DNA from: Thauera sp. GDN1
GTDB taxonomy: Bacteria; Pseudomonadota; Gammaproteobacteria; Burkholderiales; Rhodocyclaceae
DNA: 64,000 bases
Assembly: GCF_029223545.1 (NCBI RefSeq)
Contig: NZ_CP097870.1
Span: 3,806,386-3,870,385, forward strand
Direction of reading: 5' to 3'
The notes beneath the pieces are model-generated. The model was not told the DNA's origin, did no database searches, and worked only from the letters and a program-made list of their open reading frames with translations. Position 1 is the first letter of the stretch. Every line of letters starts with the position of its first letter. The translations under genes were made by a program, and so were the position numbers. Below, one piece after another: positions 41,681 to 50,720 of this stretch.

Positions 41681-42069
41681 CAGCCCGCCTCCGCGCCGCG
41701 CGCGGGCGCGCCCTTGTCGCGCTTGCCGCCGGCCGCACGCACATCGCGTCCGCGGATGCGCCGCAGGCTGCCATCGCGGGCGTCGAGCTCGAGTTCGAGC
41801 AGGTCGCCGCCCGGGCGGATGATCTTGATCTCGTACACCCAGACGCCGTCCTCGCGCTCGAGCTCGACCTCGAGGACCTCGCCCGGGTAGTCGCGCTCGA
41901 CCTGCTCCAGGACCGCACGCAGCGGCATCACCTCGCCGGCCTCCAGGGCGCGGCGGGCACGCTCATGGTCGGCCGGCTCGTCGGCCGCTGCCATGCCGAA
42001 GGGAAGCAGCGCCGCCGCTCCGGCCAGCATGGCGAGCGTGAACCGCCTGCGCATCGGTTTGAAGGTCAT
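41680..42069 (-). CDS. Exported PepSY-domain protein
   Basis: A 129-residue periplasmic protein with a clear signal peptide (RRRFTLAMLAGAAALLPFGM then AAADEP) followed by one PepSY domain (ARRALEAGEVMPLRAVLEQV, VLEVELEREDGVWVYEIKII) and a basic disordered tail. PepSY proteins encoded with two-component systems are thought to sense or modulate envelope proteases or metals. The gene lies between the Gly/Met-rich exported protein and the response regulator, all on the minus strand. Confidence 0.87.
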   Translation of the reverse strand: MTFKPMRRRFTLAMLAGAAALLPFGMAAADEPADHERARRALEAGEVMPLRAVLEQVERDYPGEVLEVELEREDGVWVYEIKIIRPGGDLLELELDARDGSLRRIRGRDVRAAGGKRDKGAPARGAEAG

Positions 42070-42084
42070 CGTCCGCGACTCCGC

Positions 42085-42537
42085 TTACTGGGCCCGTCCT
42101 GGGCCCGTTCCCGGGCCCACGCCGGATCCGGCCCCGGGTCCCATTCCGCGACCGGGGCCCATGCCCTGGCCCGGCCCCATGCCACGACCCGGTCCCATGC
42201 CCTTGCCGGCTCCGGGTCCAGGCCCTTGTCCGGCGCCCGGACCCATGCCGCGCCCGGGCCCCATGCCCGCGCCGCGCGGCGGCGGCACCTCGGGCAGGGT
42301 CAGCCCGCGCTCCTGGGCGCGCGCGCGCATCTGCTCGTGATGCTCGGCACGGATCGCGGCACGCGCCTCGTCGCTCTCCGCCGCCCACATGCGGGCGCGG
42401 AAGACGGTGCGCTCCTGCTCGGTCATCAACTGACTGCCGAAGATCGGCTCCTGCGGCGGATCGGCCGCCATCGCACCCGTGCTGGCGAGCAGCAGGGCTG
42501 CCAGCAGCGCAGACGACCCCATGGTCTTCCTGAGCAT
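42085..42537 (-). CDS. Exported protein with Gly-Met-Gly-Pro-Gly repeats, unknown function
   Basis: A 150-residue protein with a signal peptide (SSALLAALLLASTGAMAADP), a charged helical middle (EQERTVFRARMWAAESDEAR, EHHEQMRARAQE) and a C-terminal repeat domain from ~89 to 148 made of GMGPG units spaced by R, A, Q or K. The middle resembles periplasmic Spy/CpxP-like metal- or stress-binding helices, but that is only a resemblance; the repeats are Met-rich and could bind metal such as copper. It heads the operon that continues with PepSY, regulator and kinase, suggesting an envelope-stress or metal signal. Confidence 0.6.
   Translation of the reverse strand: MLRKTMGSSALLAALLLASTGAMAADPPQEPIFGSQLMTEQERTVFRARMWAAESDEARAAIRAEHHEQMRARAQERGLTLPEVPPPRGAGMGPGRGMGPGAGQGPGPGAGKGMGPGRGMGPGQGMGPGRGMGPGAGSGVGPGTGPGRAQ
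42094..42273 (-). repeat. GMGPG-encoding repeat tract
   Basis: About 180 bases of near-repeats built on codons for Gly-Met-Gly-Pro-Gly with a variable sixth residue. Unit length and order vary (GMGPGR, GMGPGA, GQGPGPGA, GMGPGQ). Such tracts expand or contract by slippage, so length may differ between strains and may be misassembled. Confidence 0.75.
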
Positions 42538-42666
42538 GTTCGACTCCTCGATTCCAGGACTGCAAGACACGACCGCCGCGGCAGTCCTGCCGCCGGCGAT
42601 CACCGTGAAGCGCGTACGGTCAATATAGTCCGTCCGCGCGCCTGAATGGGACATGAATACCACCCG

Positions 42667-43644
42667 CTATGATGCCCGCAACTCGGCGGTGAGGCGGCCG
42701 AGGTCGAGCGTGCGCGCACGCTGTGCGATCTCGGGTGCGTAGCGCCCCTGCAGGGTCTTCGCCTGCTCGAACAGGCCGGCGAACGACTGCCTGAGCGCCG
42801 TCGCATCCAGCGTGCGGCCACCGCCGTAGTACTGGCGCGCGACCTTGCCGATCGCCCAGGTGGTGGCGAAGGAGAAGGCCGAACCGGTGGCCTGGCTGCC
42901 GATCGCCCGCCCGGCGCCGCCGAGCACCTTGCCGAGCAGGCCGCCGATGAGCTTGCGGCCGAACTGCTCGACGTACTGCCCGGTCATGCCGACGCCGGTG
43001 GTGGCGAGGAAGTCCTTGATGTGGCCGCGATCGAGCTCGTAGCCGTGGGCCTTGCCGATGCGATACACCAGGCGCACCTGCAGCGGGATGATCGCCATCG
43101 AGGCCATCGACTGCGGCAGCAGCTCGAGCGCGCCGTTGAGGATGGCGGCGTTGAGGATCATGCGGTCGAGCTCGGCCTCGTCGGGGGTGGCGCGCGCGGC
43201 GGCCGGCGGCGAAGCCTCGGTGGCCGCGCCGTCGAAGCCGGGCAACTCGCTCAGCGCACCGCTGGCGGGCGCCTCGGCCACCGCCTCGGCCTCGTGGATG
43301 AAGGCGTCGGCGGCGCCCGCCTCGAGTCCGAGCAGCGCGGACAGGCGATGCAGGAAGGCGGTTTCCTCCGCGCTGTGGCGGCCATCGGCCTCGCACACGC
43401 CGACCGCGAGCTCGAAGGCGAACTGGCGCAGGCCGGGCTCGCCGAGCTCGGCGACCGCCGCCTCCAGGCTCAGCCGGCCGAGCAGCACGTCCTGGTAGAG
43501 CGGGATGAAGTCGATCTCGATGTCGCGGCCGAGCGACTCGGCCACCTTGCGCACATGCTCGCGCTCGCCGGCGTCCTGGCGACCGTCGGCGAAGGCGGCC
43601 ATCAGGCAGATGGCGACGAGGGAACGGGCTTGTCGGGTGTTCAT
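42667..43644 (-). CDS. TerB-like domain protein with C-terminal DUF697-like region
   Basis: A 325-residue protein. The N-terminal ~120 residues are TerB-like (SLVAICLMAAFADGRQDAGE, ELAVGVCEADGRHSAEETAF), the acidic helical domain that binds metal in tellurite-resistance proteins. After an Ala/Pro linker, residues ~175-250 hold two hydrophobic amphipathic segments (LNGALELLPQSMASMAIIPL, HIKDFLATTGVGMTGQYVEQ, GGLLGKVLGGAGRAI) matching DUF697/YcjF-like membrane domains. Membrane association likely; function unknown. Divergent from the carbonic anhydrase across 253 bases with no further gene seen. Confidence 0.75.
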   Translation of the reverse strand: MNTRQARSLVAICLMAAFADGRQDAGEREHVRKVAESLGRDIEIDFIPLYQDVLLGRLSLEAAVAELGEPGLRQFAFELAVGVCEADGRHSAEETAFLHRLSALLGLEAGAADAFIHEAEAVAEAPASGALSELPGFDGAATEASPPAAARATPDEAELDRMILNAAILNGALELLPQSMASMAIIPLQVRLVYRIGKAHGYELDRGHIKDFLATTGVGMTGQYVEQFGRKLIGGLLGKVLGGAGRAIGSQATGSAFSFATTWAIGKVARQYYGGGRTLDATALRQSFAGLFEQAKTLQGRYAPEIAQRARTLDLGRLTAELRAS

Positions 43645-43897
43645 GCGGGGGAACTCCTGCTGGATGCGTGAAATGCGGAAAAGGGTGGACGGGGGGTGGA
43701 CGAGGCCCACGGCCGATCGTTCGCCCTCGAAGCTATGCGCGTCCCCCTTAACCCGACATGAACACGGCCCTGTGCGAAGGTTCCGTCCCTGGCCGGGCGC
43801 AGGGGCGAGCACTGCGACAGTGCTGGCAGACGGCCGTCCGCCTCTCCATAATCACGCATCGCCCGCGCGCCGGGCCAGCCCCTGTCACACCGGAATC

Positions 43898-44542
43898 ATG
43901 CCGAGCCCCATCGAACACCTCTTCACCAACAACAAGAACTGGTCCGAGCGCATGCACGCGGAGGACCCCGAGTTCTTCACCCGCCTGGTCAACCAGCAGT
44001 CGCCCGAGTACCTGTGGATCGGCTGCTCGGATAGCCGCGTGCCCGCCAACCAGGTCGTCGGCCTGGCGCCGGGCGAGGTCTTCGTGCATCGCAACATCGC
44101 CAACGTGGTCGTGCACACCGACCTCAATGCGCTGTCGGTGATCCACTACGCGGTCGAGATGCTGCGCGTGAAGCACATCCTGGTGGTCGGCCACTACGGC
44201 TGCGGCGGGGTCAAGGCGGCGATGAACGACAACCGCACCGGCCTCACCGACAACTGGCTGCGCCACATCCAGGACGTGCGCGACCGCCACCTCGACCGCC
44301 TGGAGCGCATCGAGAGCCCGGTGGCGCGCGCCGACCGCCTGTGCGAGCTCAATGCCATGCACCAGGTGGTGAACGTGTGCCAGACCTCGGTGCTGCGCGA
44401 GGCCTGGCAGCGCGGCCAGAGCGTGACCGTGCACGGCTGGTGCTACAGCCTGCAGGACGGCCTGGTGCGCGACCTCGGCGTCAGCGCCGGCAGCCGCGAG
44501 GAAGCGGTCGAGCGCTACCGCGACGCCGCCGAGCGCGACTGA
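43898..44542 (+). CDS. can: Beta-class carbonic anhydrase
   Basis: Interconverts CO2 and bicarbonate. Zinc ligands appear in the conserved order: Cys and Asp of LWIGCSDSRVPANQ, then His and Cys of VVGHYGCGGVKAAM. 214 residues, full length, cytoplasmic. Start ATG 43898 with a weak GGA before it. Followed after 16 bases by a ROK kinase on the same strand, with no evident functional link. Confidence 0.95.
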   Translation: MPSPIEHLFTNNKNWSERMHAEDPEFFTRLVNQQSPEYLWIGCSDSRVPANQVVGLAPGEVFVHRNIANVVVHTDLNALSVIHYAVEMLRVKHILVVGHYGCGGVKAAMNDNRTGLTDNWLRHIQDVRDRHLDRLERIESPVARADRLCELNAMHQVVNVCQTSVLREAWQRGQSVTVHGWCYSLQDGLVRDLGVSAGSREEAVERYRDAAERD

Positions 44543-44558
44543 GCGCCAGCGCAGCGTC

Positions 44559-45470
44559 ATGGCCGCGCGCATCGGCATCGACCTCGGCGGCACCAAGATC
44601 GAACTCGTCGTGCTCGCCGACGATGGCGGCGTGCGCTGGCGCAAGCGGGTGCCGACGCCGCAGGGCGACTACGAGGCCACGCTGGGCACGATCGCCGCGC
44701 TGGTGCGGGCGGCCGAGGCGGTCATCGGCTGCACCGCCGCGATCGGCATCGGCACGCCGGGCTCGCCCTCGCCGCGCGACGGCCGCATCCGCAACGCCAA
44801 CTCCACCTGCCTGAACGGCCGGCCGCTGCAGCGCGATCTCGAGGCCCTGCTCGGCCGCCCGCTCCGCCTCGCCAACGACGCCAACTGCCTGGCGATGTCG
44901 GAAGCCGCCGACGGCGCCGCGGCCGGCGCGCGCACGGTATTCGCCGCCATCCTCGGCACCGGGGTCGGCGGCGGCATCGTGGTCGATGGCCGGCTGCTGG
45001 TCGGCGCCAACGCGGTGGCCGGCGAATGGGGCCACAATCCGCTGCCGCTGCCCACCGCCGGCGAGCTGCCGCTGCCCGCCTGCTACTGCGGGCGTGCGGG
45101 CTGCATCGAGACCTATCTTTCCGGGCCCGCCATGACCGCCGACCACCTGCGCCATGGCGGCGAGGCCCTCGACGCGGCCACCATCGCCAGTCGCGCCGCG
45201 CGCGGCGACGCGGCGTGCGCGGCCACGCTGGCGCGCTACGAGGCCCGCCTCGCGCGTGCGCTGGCGGGCGTGATCAACCTGCTCGACCCCGAGGTGATCG
45301 TGCTCGGCGGCGGCCTGTCGCGCATCGGGCGCCTGTACGCGAACGTGCCGCGCCTGTGGCTGGCGCACGTGTTCTCGGACCAGGTGGTGACGCGGCTGGT
45401 GCCGGCGGCGCACGGCGACGCCTCGGGGGTGCGCGGCGCGGCCTGGCTGTGGCCCGCGCACACCGGCTGA
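44559..45470 (+). CDS. ROK-family sugar kinase (fructokinase / N-acetylglucosamine-kinase type)
   Basis: A 303-residue kinase. ATP site IGIDLGGTKIELVV, catalytic-base region NDANCLAMSEAADGAA, ILGTGVGGGIVVDG, and the ROK zinc-binding signature PACYCGRAGCIETYLSG (Cys-x-Cys-Gly-x-x-Gly-Cys-x-Glu). This is close to NagK/Mak proteins, which phosphorylate GlcNAc or fructose; substrate cannot be chosen from sequence alone. GlcNAc salvage would suit AmpG-mediated wall recycling, but that is inference. Convergent with priA. Confidence 0.87.
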   Translation: MAARIGIDLGGTKIELVVLADDGGVRWRKRVPTPQGDYEATLGTIAALVRAAEAVIGCTAAIGIGTPGSPSPRDGRIRNANSTCLNGRPLQRDLEALLGRPLRLANDANCLAMSEAADGAAAGARTVFAAILGTGVGGGIVVDGRLLVGANAVAGEWGHNPLPLPTAGELPLPACYCGRAGCIETYLSGPAMTADHLRHGGEALDAATIASRAARGDAACAATLARYEARLARALAGVINLLDPEVIVLGGGLSRIGRLYANVPRLWLAHVFSDQVVTRLVPAAHGDASGVRGAAWLWPAHTG

Positions 45471-45483
45471 GCCGGCCCCGCGC

Positions 45484-47661
45484 TCACACGTCCAGCGGAT
45501 CGACGTCGAGCTGCCAGCGCAGTTCGCGCGCGGTGCGCTGGCGGTACAGCACCGCCATCCACTCGGCGAGGAAGGCCTGCAGCGGACCGCGCTGGTCGGC
45601 CTCGACCAGCAGCTGCGCGCGCTCGCGGCGCGCCAGCCGGGTCATGCGCATCGGCACCGGGTCGTAGAGGCGCAGCCCTTCGGGCGCGCGCTCCTCGGCG
45701 AGGCGGCGGGCGTGGCGCAGGAACTCCACCGCATCCTCCAGCATGGGCGCATCGGCGCGCAGCATGGCCTGATGGGTGAAGGGCGGGAAGCCGGCGGCGC
45801 GGCGCTCCTGCAAGGCCATGCGGGCGAAGGCGTCGAAGTCGTGCCTGGCCAGATGCAGGTAGAGCGGGTGCATCGGGTACTCGGTCTGGATCAGCACCTC
45901 GCCCGGCAGCGTGCCGCGTCCGGCGCGGCCGCCGACCTGCATCAGCTGCTGGAACAGGCGCTCGGGGGCGCGGAAGTCGGCGGCGTGCAGCGAGGAATCG
46001 GCGCCGATCACGCCGACCAGGGTGAGCTTCGGGAAGTCGTGGCCCTTGGCCATCATCTGCGTGCCGACCAGGATGTCGGCCTCGCCGGCGGCGATGGTGT
46101 CGAGCAGCTTTTCCCACTGCTTGCGGGTGCGCGCGGCGTCGCGATCGACGCGCAGTACGCGCGCCTGCGGGAAGAGCTCGGCCAGGCGCGCCTCGATGCG
46201 CTGGGTCCCGCGGCCGAAGGGCTGGATGTCCTGGTTGCCGCAGCTCGGACAGGCGTGCGGGATCGGGCCGTCGCAGCCGCAGTGGTGGCAGCGCAGGCGG
46301 CGGTCGGCCAGATGCACGACGAGGTTGGCGGTGCAGTGCGGGCAGCGGCTGACCCAGCCGCAGGACGGACACGACAGCACCGGCGCATAGCCGCGGCGGT
46401 TGAGGAATACCAGGCTCTGCTCGCCGCGTTCCAGACGCTGCGCGATCGCGGCCTGCAGGCCCGGGCTCAGCCCTTCGTCGAGCTTCATGCGGCGGGTGTC
46501 GATGCAGCGCACCACGGGCAGCGTGGCGGCCACCGCGCGCTGGCTCAGGGTCTGCAGCGCGTAGCGCTCGCTCCTGGCGTGGTACCAGGTCTCCAGCGAG
46601 GGCGTGGCCGAACCCAGCACCACCGGCACGTCGCGCTGGCGCGCGCGCCACACCGCGACGTCGCGCGCCGAGTAGCGCACGCCCTCCTGCTGCTTGTAGG
46701 ATGCGTCGTGCTCCTCGTCGACCAGGATCAGGCCCAGCCGCGGCAGCGGCGCGAACACCGCGAGCCGGGTGCCGAGCACGATGTCGGCGCGGCCGGTCAG
46801 CGCCTGCACGAAGCCGCGCGAGCGCGCGCCGTCGGCGAGCGCGGAATGCAGGCTGACCACGTTGGCGGCGGCGAAGCGCTGCGCCACCCGCTGCTCGAGC
46901 TGCGGGGTGAGCGCGATCTCCGGCACCAGCATCAGCACCTGGCGGCCCTGCGCCAGCATGTGCGCGGCCAGGCGCAGGTAGACCTCGGTCTTGCCGCTGC
47001 CGGTGACGCCGTGCAGCAGCCAGGGGCGGAAACCCGCTCCACCACCGAGGATGGCATCGACCGCGGTCGCCTGCTCGGCGGTGAGCTCGGGCAGCGTGCC
47101 GGTGCCGGCTGCGCCACCGCCCTCGCCTTCCACCTCGGCCAGCCAGCCGCGGCGCAGCAGGTCGCCGACCGCCTCGCCGCCGTCCAGCGCGCGGATCACG
47201 CTGCGCCGCCAGGGGCCGGTCTCGGCCGCGAGCGCCTGCAGCAGCGCGAGCGCCCTGCTCGCCCGCTTCGCGGCGTCGATCGCCTCGCGGCCGGCCGGCG
47301 TGATGTCGAGCAAGGGGTCCTCGTCCGCGTCGCTGACGCCGTCGGCGCGGCGCAGGCCGGGCGGCAGCGCGAGCGCCACCACCTCGCCGATCGGGGCGTG
47401 GTAGTAGCGCGCGACGAAGCCGACCAGCTCCAGCCAGTCCGCCGGCAGCGGCGGCACGGCACGCTGGATGTGGTGCACCGCCTTGAGCCGCCCCGGCTCG
47501 ACCTCCGCCTCCTCGCCGAGCGCGACGATCAGTCCGTTGCGGTCGCCACGCCCGAACGGCACCTTCACGCACCGCCCGACGTCCGCCGCGCCGGCATCTG
47601 CCGCAGCGTAATCAAAGACTTGCGGCAGCGGGATGGGCAGGGCGACGCGGACGATGGCCAT
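45484..47661 (-). CDS. priA: Primosomal protein N' (replication restart helicase PriA)
   Basis: 3'-5' helicase that reloads the replisome at stalled forks. 725 residues: N-terminal fork-binding part (VALPIPLPQVFDY), Walker A LHGVTGSGKTEVYLRL, DEEH box LVDEEHDASYKQQEG, and an eight-Cys zinc region (CPSCGWVSRCPHC, CHHCGCDG, ACPSCGNQDI). Motif ILVGTQMMAKGHDFPKLTLV is intact, and the C-terminal domain is complete. The 392-base gap upstream (47662-48053) holds two DnaA boxes, an AT-rich stretch and no gene. Confidence 0.96.
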   Translation of the reverse strand: MAIVRVALPIPLPQVFDYAAADAGAADVGRCVKVPFGRGDRNGLIVALGEEAEVEPGRLKAVHHIQRAVPPLPADWLELVGFVARYYHAPIGEVVALALPPGLRRADGVSDADEDPLLDITPAGREAIDAAKRASRALALLQALAAETGPWRRSVIRALDGGEAVGDLLRRGWLAEVEGEGGGAAGTGTLPELTAEQATAVDAILGGGAGFRPWLLHGVTGSGKTEVYLRLAAHMLAQGRQVLMLVPEIALTPQLEQRVAQRFAAANVVSLHSALADGARSRGFVQALTGRADIVLGTRLAVFAPLPRLGLILVDEEHDASYKQQEGVRYSARDVAVWRARQRDVPVVLGSATPSLETWYHARSERYALQTLSQRAVAATLPVVRCIDTRRMKLDEGLSPGLQAAIAQRLERGEQSLVFLNRRGYAPVLSCPSCGWVSRCPHCTANLVVHLADRRLRCHHCGCDGPIPHACPSCGNQDIQPFGRGTQRIEARLAELFPQARVLRVDRDAARTRKQWEKLLDTIAAGEADILVGTQMMAKGHDFPKLTLVGVIGADSSLHAADFRAPERLFQQLMQVGGRAGRGTLPGEVLIQTEYPMHPLYLHLARHDFDAFARMALQERRAAGFPPFTHQAMLRADAPMLEDAVEFLRHARRLAEERAPEGLRLYDPVPMRMTRLARRERAQLLVEADQRGPLQAFLAEWMAVLYRQRTARELRWQLDVDPLDV

Positions 47662-47775
47662 GGTGCGGCGGAGCGTTTAGTGAAAGTTCTTCCGCTTCAG
47701 CGACTTGCGAAGCTTTGGTGAGGCCGGATGGAGAAAACGCCAGTCAAGTCTCTGGCCGGAAATGGGCCAATGCGC

Positions 47776-47798
47776 TTGTCCACAAAACTTGTGGATAA
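47776..47798. promoter_or_regulatory. Pair of DnaA boxes upstream of priA
   Basis: TTGTCCACA (47776-47784) matches the DnaA box TTATCCACA with one mismatch; TGTGGATAA (47790-47798) is an exact box on the opposite strand. They face each other across 5 bases. An AT-rich tract (47879-47899, TATTTATTATTCTTTATTTT) lies about 80 bases further upstream of priA and may carry its promoter. Two boxes are too few for an origin; regulation of priA by DnaA or DnaA titration is more likely. Confidence 0.6.
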
Positions 47799-47974
47799 GT
47801 TTGTGGGAAAGCTGGGTGAATCAGCCCAAATCCGGCGCCGGATAAGGCTTTTCGTCACATTGCCTTAACATTGCGCTATTTATTATTCTTTATTTTTCAA
47901 TGACTTGAGCAAATCGTCGCATAAGCGGCGATTCCACCGGCGAAAGGCCGCCTGGAACCGCTGGATGTGCATAA

Positions 47975-48007
47975 GTCAAGCACCGAATGCGCAATTTTGT
48001 GCTTGAC
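47975..48007. repeat. Inverted repeat between priA and hemE
   Basis: GTCAAGCAC (47975-47983) and GTGCTTGAC (47999-48007) are perfect 9-base arms around a 15-base centre. Just right of it, a GC-rich imperfect hairpin built on GCCCGG-AA-CCGGGC (about 48013-48026) follows the hemE stop. Neither has a T-run on the minus strand, so a classic hemE terminator is not shown; the 9-base arms could also be a protein-binding site. Confidence 0.35.
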
Positions 48008-48053
48008 AGGCGGCGCCCGGAACCGGGCCGGATCGCCGCCTGTTCGCCCTGCG

Positions 48054-49124
48054 TCAGCCGCGTGCGCGAATCTCGCGGCTGTAGCTGTGCACGGTGTCGA
48101 CCAGCACGTTGACGTTCTCCGGCGGCGTGAACTGCGAGATGCCATGGCCGAGGTTGAAGACGTGGCCCGGATGGTTGCCGAAGGCATCCAGCACGCGGCG
48201 GGTTTCGGTGGCGACCGCCTCGGGCGGCGCGAACAGCACGTTGGGGTCGAGGTTGCCCTGCAGCGCCACCTTGTCACCCACCAGCTGGCGGGCGCGGCCG
48301 ATGTCCATGGTCCAGTCGAGGCCGACGGCGTCGCTGCCGATGGCGGCGATCGACTCCAGCCACAGCCCGCCGCCCTTGGTGAACACGATGCTGGGCACGC
48401 GCTCGCCGTCGCGCTCGCGGATCAGGCCGGACACGACCTGCTCCAGATAGCGCAGCGAGAATTCCTTGTAAGCCGCCTCGGACAGTACCCCGCCCCAGGA
48501 GTCGAACACCATCACCGCCTGCGCGCCGGCCTCGATCTGCGCGTTGAGGTACTTCACCACCGCCTGCGCGGTGACGTCGAGGATGTGGTGCATCAGGTCG
48601 GGACGGCTGTAGGCCAGGCTCTTGACCTTGCGGTAGTCGTCGGACGAGCCGCCCTCGACCATGTAGCAGGCCAGCGTCCACGGGCTGCCGGAGAAGCCGA
48701 TCAGCGGCACGCTGCCGTCGAGCGCGCGGCGGATCTCGCTGACCGCGTCCATCACGTACTGCAACTCGGCATGGGGATCGGGCGCGCTCAGGTTGCGGAT
48801 CTCCCACTCGTCCTTGAGCGGACGCTCGAAGCGCGGGCCCTCGCCTTCGGCGAAGTACAGGCCGAGGCCCATGGCGTCGGGCACGGTGAGGATGTCGGAG
48901 AACAGGATGGCGGCGTCGAGGTCGTAGCGCGCCAGCGGCTGCAGCGTGACCTCGCAGGCCATCGCCGGGCTCTTGCACAGGTTGAGGAAGTTGCCGGCGC
49001 GGCGGCGGGTCTCGCAGTACTCCGGCAGGTAGCGTCCGGCCTGGCGCATCAGCCAGACGGGGGTGTATTCGGTGGGCTGGCGCAGCAGCGCACGCAGGAA
49101 CGTATCGTTTTTCAGTCGGCTCAC
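48054..49124 (-). CDS. hemE: Uroporphyrinogen decarboxylase
   Basis: Decarboxylates uroporphyrinogen III to coproporphyrinogen III in haem synthesis. Family signatures [19 protein letters not shown] near the N-terminus, [16 protein letters not shown] and [12 protein letters not shown] are present. I take GTG 49124 as the start (356 residues, normal length) because AGGA sits 7 bases upstream; an upstream TTG would add 12 residues. Supports the large haem demand of a denitrifier. Confidence 0.95.
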   Translation of the reverse strand: MSRLKNDTFLRALLRQPTEYTPVWLMRQAGRYLPEYCETRRRAGNFLNLCKSPAMACEVTLQPLARYDLDAAILFSDILTVPDAMGLGLYFAEGEGPRFERPLKDEWEIRNLSAPDPHAELQYVMDAVSEIRRALDGSVPLIGFSGSPWTLACYMVEGGSSDDYRKVKSLAYSRPDLMHHILDVTAQAVVKYLNAQIEAGAQAVMVFDSWGGVLSEAAYKEFSLRYLEQVVSGLIRERDGERVPSIVFTKGGGLWLESIAAIGSDAVGLDWTMDIGRARQLVGDKVALQGNLDPNVLFAPPEAVATETRRVLDAFGNHPGHVFNLGHGISQFTPPENVNVLVDTVHSYSREIRARG

Positions 49125-49249
49125 GTCGAGTCCTTCAGTGCAGGCAATCAGTGCGGGCAATCGTGCTCAAGCCGCGATTATCGCCTGTCCGGGCGGACTC
49201 GGGGGTTGTCGGCGGTCAAGCGGGCCGGACGGGCGCGGCGCGGGCGCGC

Positions 49250-50719
49250 TCAGCGCCGCCAGAAGGTGGGCGTGAGCACGACCAGGAAGGTGAAGATCTC
49301 CAGGCGGCCGAGGATCATCGCGAAGCACAGCACCCACTTCTGGAAGGCTTCGAGCGCCTGGTAATTGGACGCCGGACCGACCATGTCCAGCCCCGGCCCG
49401 GTGTTGTTCAGGCAGGCCACCACCGCGGAGAAGGCGGTGACCAGTTCCAGCCCGGTCGCCGACAGCACCAGGGTCAGGCTGACGATCGACACCATGTACA
49501 TGAAGCTGAAGCCGAGCACCGCGTGCAGGATGTTCTCCGGCACCGGCTTCGTGCCCATGCGCACCGGGCGCACCGCGTTGGGGTGCAGCGAGCGCACGAT
49601 CTCGCGGAACACCTGCTTGTACAGGATCATCGCCCGCATCATCTTGATGCCGCCGCCGGTGGAGCCGGAACAGGCGATGAAGCTGCCGAGGAACAGGATC
49701 CAGATCTGCGCGAACATCGGCCATGCGGTGTAGTCGTAGGTCGCCAGGCCGAGCGAGGTGGAGATCGACACCACGTGGAAGGCGACGTAGCGCAGGGCCT
49801 CGCCGATGTCGGTAAACACGCCCTGGACCAGCAGATAGACGGTCAGCATCACGATGCTCAAGCCCAGCACCATGAAATAGAACGGGATCTCGGGGTCGCG
49901 CGCGTAGGGGCTGAAGGAGCGCCGCATCAGCGCGAGGTAGTGGGTGGCGTAGTTCAGCCCCGCGAGCAGGGCGAAGACGATGGTGACGATCTCGACGTTG
50001 AGATTGGCGAAGTGGCCGAGCGAGGCGTCCTTGTTCGAGAATCCGCCCAGGCCGGTGACGCTGAAGGCGTGGATCACCGCATCCCAGCCCTCGAGCCCCG
50101 CCCACCACAGGCTGAACCCGCAGGCGATGGTGAGCAGCACGTAGGTGAGCCACAGCCCCTTGGCGGTCTCGGCGATGCGCGGCGTCAGGCTCGAGTCCTT
50201 CATCGGCGTCGGCACCTCGGCCTTGTACAGCTGGCGGCCGCCGATGCCGAGCAGCGGCAGGATCGCCACCACCAGCACGATCACGCCCATGCCGCCGACC
50301 CAGTGCATGAAGGTGCGCCACAGGTTGATCGACAGGGGCAGCTGGTCCAGCCCGGTGAGCACCGTCGCCCCGGTGGCGGTGAGCCCGGACACCGCCTCGA
50401 AATAGGCGTCGGTGAAGCGCAGCTCGGGGATGTAGGCGAGCAGCGGCAAGGCGCCGAACAGCGGCAGCACCACCCAGGTCGAGGCCACGAGCAGGAAGCC
50501 GTCGTGCACCCGCAGGTCGCGGCGCTGGGTGCGGGTGGTCGCCCACAGCAGCAGGCCGGCGACGAAGGTCACGAACAGCGCCTGGTCGTAGGCCAGCGTC
50601 GCGCCGTCGCCAACCCAGGCCGACACCACGAGCGGAAAGCCCATCAGCAGGCCGAAGATCATGATGATCAGGCCGAGCGCGTTCAGCGCCGGATGGTAAG
50701 CGCGCAGGGAGGTCTGCAT
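49250..50719 (-). CDS. trkH: Trk potassium uptake system membrane subunit TrkH
   Basis: K+-conducting membrane protein, 489 residues with four repeated pore-loop units: GLTATGATVLTGLDQLP, TGLGGFSNKDASLG, CSGSTGGGIKMM and CLNNTGPGLDMVG contain the selectivity-filter glycines. It works with TrkA, encoded one base upstream on the same strand. Uptake of K+ links to turgor and pH control. The ORF is complete and ends in typical FTFLVVLTPTFWRR. Confidence 0.95.
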   Translation of the reverse strand: MQTSLRAYHPALNALGLIIMIFGLLMGFPLVVSAWVGDGATLAYDQALFVTFVAGLLLWATTRTQRRDLRVHDGFLLVASTWVVLPLFGALPLLAYIPELRFTDAYFEAVSGLTATGATVLTGLDQLPLSINLWRTFMHWVGGMGVIVLVVAILPLLGIGGRQLYKAEVPTPMKDSSLTPRIAETAKGLWLTYVLLTIACGFSLWWAGLEGWDAVIHAFSVTGLGGFSNKDASLGHFANLNVEIVTIVFALLAGLNYATHYLALMRRSFSPYARDPEIPFYFMVLGLSIVMLTVYLLVQGVFTDIGEALRYVAFHVVSISTSLGLATYDYTAWPMFAQIWILFLGSFIACSGSTGGGIKMMRAMILYKQVFREIVRSLHPNAVRPVRMGTKPVPENILHAVLGFSFMYMVSIVSLTLVLSATGLELVTAFSAVVACLNNTGPGLDMVGPASNYQALEAFQKWVLCFAMILGRLEIFTFLVVLTPTFWRR

Positions 50720-50720
50720 G

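Noticed and set aside
47776..48007. Possible replication origin upstream of priA.
   Set aside because: Only two DnaA boxes and no dnaA, rpmH or parS nearby; the true origin is better placed at the right edge.
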